In this document: positions 46,085-54,482 of the stretch, one piece after another
Numbering within the stretch: the first letter of the stretch is position 1
How the letters are laid out: each line of letters begins with the position of its first letter
Origin: Methylobacterium nonmethylotrophicum
GTDB taxonomy: Bacteria; Pseudomonadota; Alphaproteobacteria; Rhizobiales; Beijerinckiaceae
Direction of reading: 5' to 3'
DNA: 64,000 nt
Assembly (NCBI RefSeq): GCF_004745635.1
Contig: NZ_SRLB01000011.1
Location: 186,001-250,000, forward strand
Program-made: the position numbers and the translations under genes
The notes under the pieces: generated by a model
What the model saw: only the letters and a program-made list of their open reading frames with translations
Told to the model about the DNA's origin: nothing
Database searches by the model: none

Positions 46085-47755
46085 TCACTCGGCCGGTACC
46101 AGGGCCGGTTCGGCCGTGGGGGCGGCCCCGGGCTCACGCTCGCCGGCGGTCTTGCCCGCGATGGTCATGGCTAGGTTGTAGGCCATGAGCAGCGCCCCGA
46201 TCAGGAACAGCACCCCTCCCAGCGCCCGCACGAGGTAGTAGGGCTGCATCGCCTCGACGGTCTCCACGAAGGAGTATTCGAGGAAGCCGAGCGAGTTGTA
46301 GGCGCGCCACATCAGGCCCTGCATGATGCCGGCGACCCACATCGACGTGATGTATAGCACGATGCCGAGCGTCGAGATCCAGAAGTGCCACTCGACGAGC
46401 TTGAGGGAATACAGCTCACGCCGGTTCCACAGCCAGGGCACCAGGCAGTAGATCGCCCCGAACGAGACGTAGGCGACCCAGCCCAGCGCCCCGGAATGCA
46501 CGTGGCCGATGGTCCAGTCCGTGTAGTGCGACAGCCCGTTGACGGCCTTGATGGCCATGAGCGGTCCCTCGAAGGTCGCCATGCCGTAGAAAGCGAGCGA
46601 GACGACCATGAAGCGCAGGACCGGGTCGGTGCGCAGCTTGTCCCAGGCGCCCGACAGCGTCATCAGGCCGTTGATCATGCCGCCCCAGGACGGCATCCAG
46701 AGCATGACCGAGAAGGTCATTCCGAGCGTCTGGGCCCAGTCCGGCAGCGCCGTGTAGTGCAGGTGGTGCGGACCCGCCCAGATATACATGAAGATCAGCG
46801 CCCAGAAGTGGATGATCGACAGGCGGTACGAGTAGATGGGCCGCTCGGCGCGCTTCGGGACGAAGTAGTACATGATCGCCAGGAAGCCGGCGGTGAGGAA
46901 GAAGCCCACTGCGTTGTGGCCGTACCACCACTGGATCAGGGCATCCTGGACACCTGCGAACATTGGATACGATTTCGAGCCGAGGAAGCTCACCGGCATC
47001 GCCAGGTTATTGACGATGTGCAGCATCGCGATTGTTACGATGAAGGCGAGGTAGAACCAGTTCGCCACGAAGATGTGCGGTTCCTTGCGCTTCCAGAGCG
47101 TGGCCAGGAACACGAGGAGGTATGCGACCCAGACGATGGTGAGCCACAGGTCGGCATACCATTCGGGTTCGGCGTACTCCTTCGACTGGGTGACCCCCAT
47201 CAGGTAGCCGGTGCCGGCGATGACGATGAACAGGTTGTAGCCGAGCACCACGAACCAGGGCGCGAGATCGCCGGCCAGCCGCGCCCGGCAGGTGCGCTGG
47301 ACGACGTACATCGACGTCCCGATCAGGACATTGCCGCCGAAGGCGAAGATCACCGCCGAGGTGTGCAGCGGGCGCAGGCGGCCGAAGCTCGTGTATTCGA
47401 GCCCGAGGTTGAGCGAGGGCGCCCAGAGCTGGAAGGCGATGGTGCAGCCGACGAGGAAGCCCGCGATGCCCCAGGCCATCGCGGCGATCACGGTGAACTT
47501 GACCGGTCCGAGGTTGTAGTTCGGCTTGCCGTCGATCTGCTGCGGAGACCCCTCCGCGGGTCGTCCCTCGTAGCGCTTGAGGATGGCGGCGATGCCGGCG
47601 ACCGCGGCGAGTGCGAACACGGCCATGTGGACGCTGAACGGCGCGTCGACCGCGCGGGCCGAGGCCAGGGCGCAGAGGAAGGCGCTCACGAGGAGGGCGA
47701 GGCCGAGGCCGACCTCTCCCTCGGTCATGTACTTGGATGATGGTGTCGCGGCCAT
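46085..47755 (-). CDS. ccoN: cbb3 cytochrome oxidase catalytic subunit CcoN
   Basis: The 556-residue subunit I has 12 or more membrane helices and the histidines that bind heme b, heme b3 and CuB (for example in LRPLHTSAVIFAFGGN, WWYGHNAVGF and GPHHLHYTALPDW). It is the proton-pumping site of oxygen reduction with very high oxygen affinity. It starts the ccoNOQP operon, 68 bases after a perfect FNR-type box. The length is normal for the family. Confidence 0.98.
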   Translation of the reverse strand: MAATPSSKYMTEGEVGLGLALLVSAFLCALASARAVDAPFSVHMAVFALAAVAGIAAILKRYEGRPAEGSPQQIDGKPNYNLGPVKFTVIAAMAWGIAGFLVGCTIAFQLWAPSLNLGLEYTSFGRLRPLHTSAVIFAFGGNVLIGTSMYVVQRTCRARLAGDLAPWFVVLGYNLFIVIAGTGYLMGVTQSKEYAEPEWYADLWLTIVWVAYLLVFLATLWKRKEPHIFVANWFYLAFIVTIAMLHIVNNLAMPVSFLGSKSYPMFAGVQDALIQWWYGHNAVGFFLTAGFLAIMYYFVPKRAERPIYSYRLSIIHFWALIFMYIWAGPHHLHYTALPDWAQTLGMTFSVMLWMPSWGGMINGLMTLSGAWDKLRTDPVLRFMVVSLAFYGMATFEGPLMAIKAVNGLSHYTDWTIGHVHSGALGWVAYVSFGAIYCLVPWLWNRRELYSLKLVEWHFWISTLGIVLYITSMWVAGIMQGLMWRAYNSLGFLEYSFVETVEAMQPYYLVRALGGVLFLIGALLMAYNLAMTIAGKTAGEREPGAAPTAEPALVPAE

Positions 47756-47823
47756 GGCTCGCTCGATTCGCCCCGTGCAAAAACGGCTATGCCTGCGCTT
47801 AGGGACGCGGGCGTCCAGGAGCC

Positions 47824-47837
47824 TTGATTTCGATCAA
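47824..47837 (-). promoter_or_regulatory. Perfect FNR/FixK box (TTGATTTCGATCAA) upstream of ccoN
   Basis: Both half sites match TTGAT-N4-ATCAA exactly; 68 bases upstream of the ccoN ATG, the activator position seen for the other boxes here. Confidence 0.88.
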
Positions 47838-47839
47838 AC

Positions 47840-47926
47840 GACCCGCCGCCATGCCGACCCGCCGCCATGCCGACCCGCCGCCATGCCGACCCGCCGCCAT
47901 GCCGACCCGCCGCCATGCCGACCCGC
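47840..47926. repeat. 16-bp minisatellite beside the ccoN promoter
   Basis: The unit GACCCGCCGCCATGCC is repeated five times without change from 47840 and a sixth, partial copy diverges after GACCCGC. It starts 2 bases beyond the FNR-type box, on the upstream side. Confidence 0.95.
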
Positions 47927-48192
47927 AGATGCTGGCCGCCCGAACCGACGGGCGCCCGGCATCCCGGAAGCCCGCCCAGGCCAGGGCGCGCCGTCGTCCG
48001 CCGGTGCCCATCCGCGGGTTCGATGGCGAGGCGTGCGTGACCGGTGGCGGGGCCCGGCGGTGACCAAGCCTTTGGGGACGGAGGGTCCGGGACGCGGCCA
48101 CGGAGGGCGGAGCATCCGGATGAGGGCTGGACGACCGGGTCGGCTCAAGCCCGTTCCTGGCGGCAAAACCCCGAGACTCCCGCTCGTCAGGA
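47927..48192. other. Intergenic stretch, no confident gene
   Basis: This DNA between the minisatellite and the chemoreceptor pseudogene holds only low-quality frames, and I see no other element. Confidence 0.4.
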
Positions 48193-48855
48193 TCATGGCC
48201 GCCTGGACCAGGGGTGCGAGGATCTTGGTGCCCGTGACCAGCGCGTGGGAAAAGGAAGCCCCCGGCGTTGAGGATCAGGGTCTCCGGAGGCAAGAGCGCT
48301 CATGACCTCGGCCAGCGCGGGCGCCGGCCGGCTGACGCCGCGCCCAACCAAGAAAGCAACGGTCCTGACCACGGCCGCCGTGGCGAGCAGGGCCAGCATC
48401 GTGGGGCGCATCCGCGCGGCGATGTCTTCAGCGTGGACACCGGAGCCGATCACCCAGCCCCATGGTGCGAAACCCTTGACGCAGGAAATCTTGTCGACCG
48501 GCTGATCGGCGCCGGGCTTGGCCCATTGATAGGGCACGAACCCCGATCCCCTGGCTTTCACGACCTCGACGATCTCCCGAAACAGGCGCTTGCCGTTCGG
48601 ATCGCGCATCTCGCCAAGATCCTTGCCGTCGAGCTCGGGTTCGACTGGATGCCTGAGCAATCAAGGGCTCATGTCGTTGATCCAGAAGTATTCCTTACCG
48701 GCGTAACGCAGCGCCTTGACGGTCGCGAGGGCGGTTCCCTGGGCATCCTCGCGGCTCATCCGGCCGGCGCGCTCCTCGCCCTCGAAGTGGGCGAGGATGC
48801 CGTGCGCTGTCTCGACGAGGTCGCGGGTCTTGAGGGCGCGGACCTCGGTGACAGC
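48193..48855 (-). pseudogene. Methyl-accepting chemotaxis protein (sCache) pseudogene
   Basis: The sCache sensor domain is readable in two pieces: SREDAQGTALATVKALRYAGKE followed by YFWINDMSP and a TGA, then after a frameshift PELDGKDLGEMRDPNGKRLF, ISCVKGFAPWGWVIGSG and a membrane helix. A HAMP-like start (ALAEVMSALASGD) follows and then breaks down; the signalling domain is missing. The N-terminal part is also disrupted. The gene is therefore dead. Confidence 0.8.
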
Positions 48856-48886
48856 ACCGTGCAGGCCGTGCGGGCGAGCTCTTCGA

Positions 48887-49246
48887 TCAGGGATACGTGC
48901 TCCCGCGTGCCCGAGGTGTCTCGATGCTCCACCGCAGCCACCACTCGTACGCGAAGGCGTCGAGGCCGGAGATGCCGGCGTTGTAGCGCCAGGCCCACGA
49001 CATCGCCTCCTTGCCTTGCTGGACGACGCGGCGGGCGGCCGAGGCGGTGTTGCTCGTCAGGACGGAGTTTCGGACCGCCTCCGGATCTCCGATGCGGATG
49101 TCGGAAACGAGCCGGTCCTGGATGACCTTGAAGGCCGCGTGGCGCAGGTAGCTCTCGTACAACCCCCGGCAGCCCGCCCGGGCGCGGGCCGCGACATATT
49201 CTCTGGCCGGCCGCGAGCCCTTGATCCCGGCCGGCACATGCCGCAT
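48887..49246 (-). CDS. Hypothetical protein
   Basis: The 119-residue protein starts at 49246 behind a strong GGAGGTGA ribosome binding site 4 bases away. Its helical sequence (YLRHAAFKVIQDRL, AARRVVQQGKEAMSWAWRYNAGISGLDAFAYEWWLRW) is conserved-looking and Trp-rich, without a signal peptide or membrane segment. I do not recognise a family. It lies just upstream of the chemoreceptor pseudogene on the same strand. Confidence 0.6.
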   Translation of the reverse strand: MRHVPAGIKGSRPAREYVAARARAGCRGLYESYLRHAAFKVIQDRLVSDIRIGDPEAVRNSVLTSNTASAARRVVQQGKEAMSWAWRYNAGISGLDAFAYEWWLRWSIETPRARGSTYP

Positions 49247-49327
49247 CGGCTCACCTCCATCCTGGGAACAACCTCCCTTCAGGAGTCAGGAGCGCCGCAT
49301 GGCTCCGCCACTCGCCCGGCGAGGCAA

Positions 49328-50425
49328 ATGGTGACGCCCCGGGCGTCCACGACCGCGCTGATGCCGCTCGTCGAGGCCGTGGCGGCGCTCGCCGGCCTGG
49401 CGCGCCCGGTCGCGGCCGAGGCGGTGGCGTGGCCCGAGGCGCCGGGCGCCGTGGCGGCCCGGGACGTCGTGATCGCGGCCGGCCTGCCGGAGCGGCGGAC
49501 CGCCCTGCGGGACGGCTGGGCGGTCGATGCGGCGTCCATCGTCGGCGCCTCGCCCTACGCGCCGGTGCCGGTCTCGCGCCCGCCCGCCTGGGTCGAGGCC
49601 GGCGCGCCGCTCCCCGCCGGCACCGACGCGCTGCTGGTGCCCGAGGCGATCGGTGCCGACCCGCGCGAGATCGAGGCCGAGGCCGCTCCCGGGGAGGGGA
49701 CCCGCGCCGCGGGCGCCGAACTGCCGCCGGGCGCCCGCCTGGTCGCGGCCGGCGAGCGGCTGAGCCCGCTCCGCGGCCTCGCCCTGGCGGCGGCGGGCCT
49801 CTCGCGGGTGGCGGTCCGCCGCCCGCGCCTGCGCCTCCTTGCGGCCGCGCCCGATACCCTCTCGCCGGTGCTCGGCGCCTGGATCGCCGCCCGGGGCGGA
49901 GTCACCGAGACGGCTCCGCGACCGGGCGAGACCGGGGATCTCGTCGAGGCCCTGCGGCGGCCCGGAGCCGACGCCGTCCTGGTGATCGGCGGCACCGGGC
50001 CCGGGCGGCGCGATCACGCCGCCGAGGCCTTGGCGCGGGCCGGGCGGCTCGTCGCCCACGGCCTCGCCCTGCGGCCGGGCGAGAGCGCCGGCTTCGGCGA
50101 GGCGGCGGGGCGGCCGGTGCTTCTGCTGCCGGGCCGGCCGGACGCGGCGCTCGCCGCCTGGCTCGCCCTCGGCCGGCCGCTCCTGGCGGCGCTCGCCGGC
50201 GCCGCCCCGGCACTGCCCGTCATCCTCCCGCTCACCCGCAAGGTCGCGTCGGTGATCGGAATGACAGACGTCGTCTTCCTCCGCCGCACGCCTGACGGCG
50301 TCGAACCCCTCGGCGGGGCCGAGATCCCGCTCCACCGCCTGGCCTTGGCCGATGCCGCCCTGCTGGTGCCGCCGGCGCAGGAAGGGTATCCCGCCGGGAC
50401 CCCCGTCGAGGTGCTGCCGCTTTGA
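49328..50425 (+). CDS. MoeA-like molybdopterin-binding protein (divergent)
   Basis: The 365-residue protein has MoeA-like order: an N-terminal part with RDGWAVDA (equivalent to MoeA DGYAV) and APLPAGTDALL, then a MoCF-like part with GGTGPGRRDHAAEAL and LLLPGRPDAA. Key metal-insertion residues are less well conserved than in the canonical MoeA at 52945. It is coupled (4-base overlap) to the MoeA-PBP fusion. Such pairs accompany molybdenum hydroxylases or formate dehydrogenases; the exact role is inferred. Confidence 0.75.
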   Translation: MVTPRASTTALMPLVEAVAALAGLARPVAAEAVAWPEAPGAVAARDVVIAAGLPERRTALRDGWAVDAASIVGASPYAPVPVSRPPAWVEAGAPLPAGTDALLVPEAIGADPREIEAEAAPGEGTRAAGAELPPGARLVAAGERLSPLRGLALAAAGLSRVAVRRPRLRLLAAAPDTLSPVLGAWIAARGGVTETAPRPGETGDLVEALRRPGADAVLVIGGTGPGRRDHAAEALARAGRLVAHGLALRPGESAGFGEAAGRPVLLLPGRPDAALAAWLALGRPLLAALAGAAPALPVILPLTRKVASVIGMTDVVFLRRTPDGVEPLGGAEIPLHRLALADAALLVPPAQEGYPAGTPVEVLPL

Positions 50426-52395
50426 CCGCTTCATCCCCCGACGCCTTCCTCGCCCGCCTCGCCGCGGCCTCGCGCCAGGAGCAGTTCCTGGCCGTGGTGA
50501 GCCGGGACGAGGCGATGGCGCGCTGGCGCGAAGCCGTGCCGCACACCGCTCTTCCGCCCGAGATGGTGGCCCTGCCTGACGCGCTCGGCCGGGTGCTCGC
50601 GGCCGACATCGCCTCGCCGATCGACGTGCCGCCCTTCGACCGCGCCCTCGTTGACGGTTTCGCGGTCCGGGCCGCCGACACCGAGGGGGCGAGCGAGGCG
50701 GAGCCGCGCCGCCTCATCCTCAATCGCGAGATCCTGGCCTGCGGAGTCGCGCCCGCCGTCACGGTCGGCCCCGGCAGCGCCACCCCGATCGCCACCGGCG
50801 GCGTGCTGCCCCGCGGCGCCGACGCGGTGGTGATGGTCGAGGCCACCGAGTTCGAGGACGGCCCGGACCCCGCCATCGCCCTCACGCAACCGGCCGGTCC
50901 GGGCCGGTTCGTCGGCTATGCCGGGGCCGACATGGCCCGGGGCGAGACGGTGCTGCGCCGCGCCGCCCTGGTCACCGCCCGCGAGATCGGCATGCTGGCG
51001 GCCTGCGGCCTCGCCGAGGTCGCGGTGGTGCGCCGGCCCCGGGTCGCCATCCTGTCCACCGGCGACGAGCTGGTGGCGCCGGGCCGGCCCCTCGGCCCCG
51101 GCAAGCTCTACGATTCCAACGGCGCCATCGTGGCGGCGAGCGTGACCGAGAATGGCGGCGTCGCCCTGCCGGCCGGCATCGTGCCGGACGACGAGGCGGC
51201 GCTGGAACGGGCCCTGCGCGCGGCCCTCGCGACGGCCGACCTCGTGGTCCTGTCCGGCGGCACCTCGAAGGGGGCCGGCGACGTCTCGCACCGCATCCTG
51301 TCGCGGCTCGGGGAACCCGGCATCCTGGTCCACGGCGTGGCGCTCAAGCCCGGCAAGCCGCTCTGCCTGGCAAAGGCCGGCGACGTGCCGGTGGTGGTGC
51401 TGCCGGGCTTCCCGACCTCGGCGATGTTCACCTTCCACGAATTCGTGGTGCCGCTGATCCGGGCTCTCGCCGGCCTGCCAGCCCGGGAGGAGGAGAGCGT
51501 CGCGGCGCGGCTGCCGCAGCGCCTCGGCTCCGAGCTCGGCCGCACCGAGTACGTGATGGCGGCCCTCTCCCGGGGGGCGGACGGGTTCGTGGCCCTGCCG
51601 CTCGCCAAGGGCTCGGGCGCCGTCACGGCGTTCTCGCAGGCGGACGGTTTCTTCGCGGTGCCGGCGAACCGGGGCGGGATCGAGGCCGGCGAGACCGTGC
51701 GCGTGTCCCGGATCGGCCGGGCGGCGCGGCCGCCGGACCTGACGATCGTCGGCAGCCACTGCCTCGGCCTCGACCGGCTGGTCGGGCACCTCGCGGAGCG
51801 GGGCGTCTCCGCCCGCACCCTCTGGGTCGGCTCGGCCGGAGGGCTCGCGGCCCTGCGCCGGGGCGAATGCGACCTCGCCGCCCTGCACCTCCTCGATCCC
51901 GCGACCGGGCGCTACAACGCGCCCTACCTCACCCCCGGCCTCGCCCTCGCGCCGGGCTGGCGCCGGCTGCAGGGCGTGGTCTTTCGCACAAGCGATGCCC
52001 GCTTCGAGGGCCGCGACCCGCAGGCCGCTTTGGCCGGCCTCCTCGACGACGCGGCGGCCGTCATGGTCAACCGCAACACCGGCGCCGGCACCCGGACGCT
52101 GATCGAGGGGCTTCTGAACGGCGCCCGCCCCCCCGGCTACTGGAACCAGCCGCGCTCGCACAACGCCGTCGCGGCGGCGGTGGCGCAGGGGCGGGCCGAT
52201 TGGGGCGTGGCGATCCGGACCGTGGCGGACGCTTACGGCCTCGGCTTCCTGCCGCTGACCGAGGAGCATTACGACTTCGCCTACGGGGAAGAGCGCCGGG
52301 ACGAGCCGGCGCTCGCGGCGTTCCTCTCCCTCCTGGACGACCCGGCCCTGGCCGCCGACCTCGCCGGCCTCGGCTTCACGCGGGCGGGGGGCTGA
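50422..52395 (+). CDS. MoeA fused to a periplasmic-binding-protein-like domain
   Basis: The 657-residue protein starts at a TTG that overlaps the previous stop. Residues 1-435 form a complete MoeA (DIPPFDRALVDGFAV-like segment, GGVLPRGADAVVMVE, STGDEL, SGGTSKGAGD, LPGFPTSAMFTF). The last 210 residues (LTIVGSHCLGLDRLV, VNRNTGAGTRTLIEGLL, DWGVAIRTVADAYGLGFLPL) are a PBP-like domain also seen fused to MopB/ModE-type regulators. The domain probably binds molybdate or a cofactor precursor. Confidence 0.88.
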   Translation: MTASSPDAFLARLAAASRQEQFLAVVSRDEAMARWREAVPHTALPPEMVALPDALGRVLAADIASPIDVPPFDRALVDGFAVRAADTEGASEAEPRRLILNREILACGVAPAVTVGPGSATPIATGGVLPRGADAVVMVEATEFEDGPDPAIALTQPAGPGRFVGYAGADMARGETVLRRAALVTAREIGMLAACGLAEVAVVRRPRVAILSTGDELVAPGRPLGPGKLYDSNGAIVAASVTENGGVALPAGIVPDDEAALERALRAALATADLVVLSGGTSKGAGDVSHRILSRLGEPGILVHGVALKPGKPLCLAKAGDVPVVVLPGFPTSAMFTFHEFVVPLIRALAGLPAREEESVAARLPQRLGSELGRTEYVMAALSRGADGFVALPLAKGSGAVTAFSQADGFFAVPANRGGIEAGETVRVSRIGRAARPPDLTIVGSHCLGLDRLVGHLAERGVSARTLWVGSAGGLAALRRGECDLAALHLLDPATGRYNAPYLTPGLALAPGWRRLQGVVFRTSDARFEGRDPQAALAGLLDDAAAVMVNRNTGAGTRTLIEGLLNGARPPGYWNQPRSHNAVAAAVAQGRADWGVAIRTVADAYGLGFLPLTEEHYDFAYGEERRDEPALAAFLSLLDDPALAADLAGLGFTRAGG

Positions 52396-52397
52396 CC

Positions 52398-52961
52398 ATG
52401 CGGGTCATCGGCCTTGCCGGCTGGTCGGGTGCGGGCAAGACGACGCTCCTCGTGCGGCTGATCCCGGTCTTGCGGGCGCGCTCGTTGCGCGTCGCGACGC
52501 TCAAGCACGCCCACCACGCCTTCGACGTCGACCAGCCCGGCAAGGACTCGTGGCGCCACCGCGAGGCCGGGGCGAGCGAGGTGATCGTCTCGTCGCGCCG
52601 CCGCACCGTGCAGATCCGCGAGGTCGAGGAGGAGGCGCGCCTGCCCGACCTCCTGCGCCGGCTCTCTCCTTGCGACCTCGTGGTGGTCGAGGGCTTCAAG
52701 CGCGAGGCGCATCCGAAGCTCGAGGTGTACCGCCACGCCAACGGCCGCCCGCCGCTCCACCCGGACGATCCCCGCATCGTCGCGGTGGCGAGCGACCATC
52801 CCTTCCCGGAGGCCGGCCGGCCGGTCGTGCCCCTCGACGCGGTGGAGACGGTCGCCGATATCGTGCTGGCGCGGTCGGAGCCCCTCGCGGCTTTGCTGGA
52901 AAGGCTGGATCCTCACAGGCTCGACGGTCATAGGCTCGAAGATCATGGCGCAGCTGACTGA
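52398..52961 (+). CDS. mobB: Molybdopterin-guanine dinucleotide biosynthesis protein MobB
   Basis: The 187-residue GTPase has Walker A GWSGAGKTTLL at residues 8-18, LKHAHHAFDVDQPGKDSWRH (family signature) and VVVEGFKRE (Walker B region). It assists MobA in adding GMP to molybdopterin. It starts 2 bases after the fusion gene and overlaps moeA by 17 bases. The C-terminal 20 residues are repetitive (DPHRLDGHRLEDH). Confidence 0.93.
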   Translation: MRVIGLAGWSGAGKTTLLVRLIPVLRARSLRVATLKHAHHAFDVDQPGKDSWRHREAGASEVIVSSRRRTVQIREVEEEARLPDLLRRLSPCDLVVVEGFKREAHPKLEVYRHANGRPPLHPDDPRIVAVASDHPFPEAGRPVVPLDAVETVADIVLARSEPLAALLERLDPHRLDGHRLEDHGAAD

Positions 52962-54198
52962 CGATTGCTTCGCCTTCGGCGGCCCGCTGCTCACGGTCGA
53001 GGAGGCGGCCGCCCTCGTCGCCGCGCGGGTGCCGGTCCTGGCCGGGACCGAGACCGTGTCCTTGATGCAGGCCGACGGGCGCATCGCCGCCACGGACGTC
53101 GTGGCGGGCCTCGACCTGCCGCCCTTCGACAATTCCGCCGTCGACGGCTACGCCGTGCGCTTCGCCGACCTCGCGCCGGGCGCCGAGACGGTGCTGCCGG
53201 TGCGCGGCCGCCTGCCCGCCGGCGCGGTGCCGGAGGGTGCGGCCCTCGCCGGCACGGCCGCGCGGATCTTCACCGGCGCGCCGATGCCGCCGGGGGCCGA
53301 CACGGTGTTCATGCAGGAGGACGTGCGGCGCGCGGGCGACGCGGTCGCGCTGCCGGCCGGCCTCAAGGCGGGCGCAAACCGCCGGCTCGCCGGCGAGGAC
53401 GTCGCCCGCGGCAGCGTCGTGATCCCGGCCGGCCGGCGCCTGACCCCGCCGGATCTCGCGCTCGCCGCCGCGACCGGCCACGCCGGGCTTGCCGTGCGCC
53501 GGCGCCTGCGGGTCGCGGTCTTCTCCACCGGCGACGAACTGGCCGAGCCGGGCGCCGCCTTGCGGCCCGGCGCGATCCACGATTCGAACCGGGTTCTCCT
53601 CGTGGCGCTCCTGCGCCGCCTCGGCGCCGAGGTGAGCGACCTCGGCATCCTGCGCGACGACCCCGCCCTCCTGCCGGAGCGGCTGCGGGCGGCGGCGGCC
53701 GGCCACGACCTGATCCTCACCTCGGGCGGCGTCTCGACCGGCGAGGAGGACCACGTCAAGGCGGCGGTCGAGGCGGCCGGGCGGCTGGTGTTCTGGCGCC
53801 TCGCCATCAAGCCGGGCCGGCCGGTGGCGATGGGGCTCATCGGCGACACCGCCTTCGTCGGCCTGCCGGGCAACCCGGTCGCAGTCTACGTCACGCTGCT
53901 CTTCGTGGTCCGCCCGCTCCTCGCCCGCCTCGGCGGCGCCACGCTCGACCCGCCCCCGAGCCAGCCCGCCCGCGCCGCCTTCCGCTACCGCAAGAAGGCC
54001 GGCCGGCGGGAATACGTCCGCGTCTCGCTGCGGCGGGGGGCGGACGGGGTGGTCGAGGCGGTGAAGTTCCCTCGCGACGGGGCCGGGGTGCTGTCCTCGC
54101 TCACCGGCAGCGACGGGCTCGCGGAGCTGCCGGAGGCGGTGACCGGGGTTGAGGAGGGGGAGTGGGTGGAGGTGTACCGGCACCCGCTGTTGTGGTGA
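52945..54198 (+). CDS. moeA: Molybdopterin molybdenumtransferase MoeA
   Basis: The 417-residue enzyme is a canonical MoeA: LDLPPFDNSAVDGYAVR near residue 55, GAPMPPGADTVFMQED, FSTGDEL, SGGVSTGEEDHVK and LPGNPVAVYVT. It inserts molybdate into adenylylated molybdopterin. It overlaps mobB by 17 bases, so the four genes from 49328 form one cofactor operon. Confidence 0.95.
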   Translation: MAQLTDDCFAFGGPLLTVEEAAALVAARVPVLAGTETVSLMQADGRIAATDVVAGLDLPPFDNSAVDGYAVRFADLAPGAETVLPVRGRLPAGAVPEGAALAGTAARIFTGAPMPPGADTVFMQEDVRRAGDAVALPAGLKAGANRRLAGEDVARGSVVIPAGRRLTPPDLALAAATGHAGLAVRRRLRVAVFSTGDELAEPGAALRPGAIHDSNRVLLVALLRRLGAEVSDLGILRDDPALLPERLRAAAAGHDLILTSGGVSTGEEDHVKAAVEAAGRLVFWRLAIKPGRPVAMGLIGDTAFVGLPGNPVAVYVTLLFVVRPLLARLGGATLDPPPSQPARAAFRYRKKAGRREYVRVSLRRGADGVVEAVKFPRDGAGVLSSLTGSDGLAELPEAVTGVEEGEWVEVYRHPLLW

Positions 54199-54291
54199 GG
54201 GTGGGGTTCGCGGGGGCGTGCCGCGGTAAGTGTCCTTCCCGTCCTCCGTGCAAGTAGTCCTGTCCGGACAAAGGATGAGGCGGAGGTCTCT

Positions 54292-54482
54292 CCTCTCCCC
54301 GCGGGCGGGGAGAGGGCCGTGTTGCCGTTCAGGGAACACGGCAAGCGCAGGCGCAGCCGGAGCGAGGGTGAGGGGGAGGTGCCGGAGGAGCCTCTTCCGG
54401 AGACACCCCCTCACCCCCGCCCTGCGGGCTTGCCGCACCACCTGGACGGTGATGCGGCCCTCTCCCCGCCCGCGGGGAGAGG
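54292..54482. repeat. MITE-like element with 27-bp inverted ends
   Basis: The ends at 54292-54318 and 54456-54482 are near-perfect inverted copies, each containing a CTCCCCGC/GCGGGGAG palindrome. The 191-base element contains further symmetry (GGTGAGGGGGAGG against CCCCCTCACCCCC). No coding capacity belongs to it, but the 3' end of the VOC gene reads into it. Confidence 0.7.

Noticed and set aside
47840..47926. Minisatellite as a possible CRISPR array
   Set aside because: The units are contiguous 16-mers without spacers and no cas genes are in the window.
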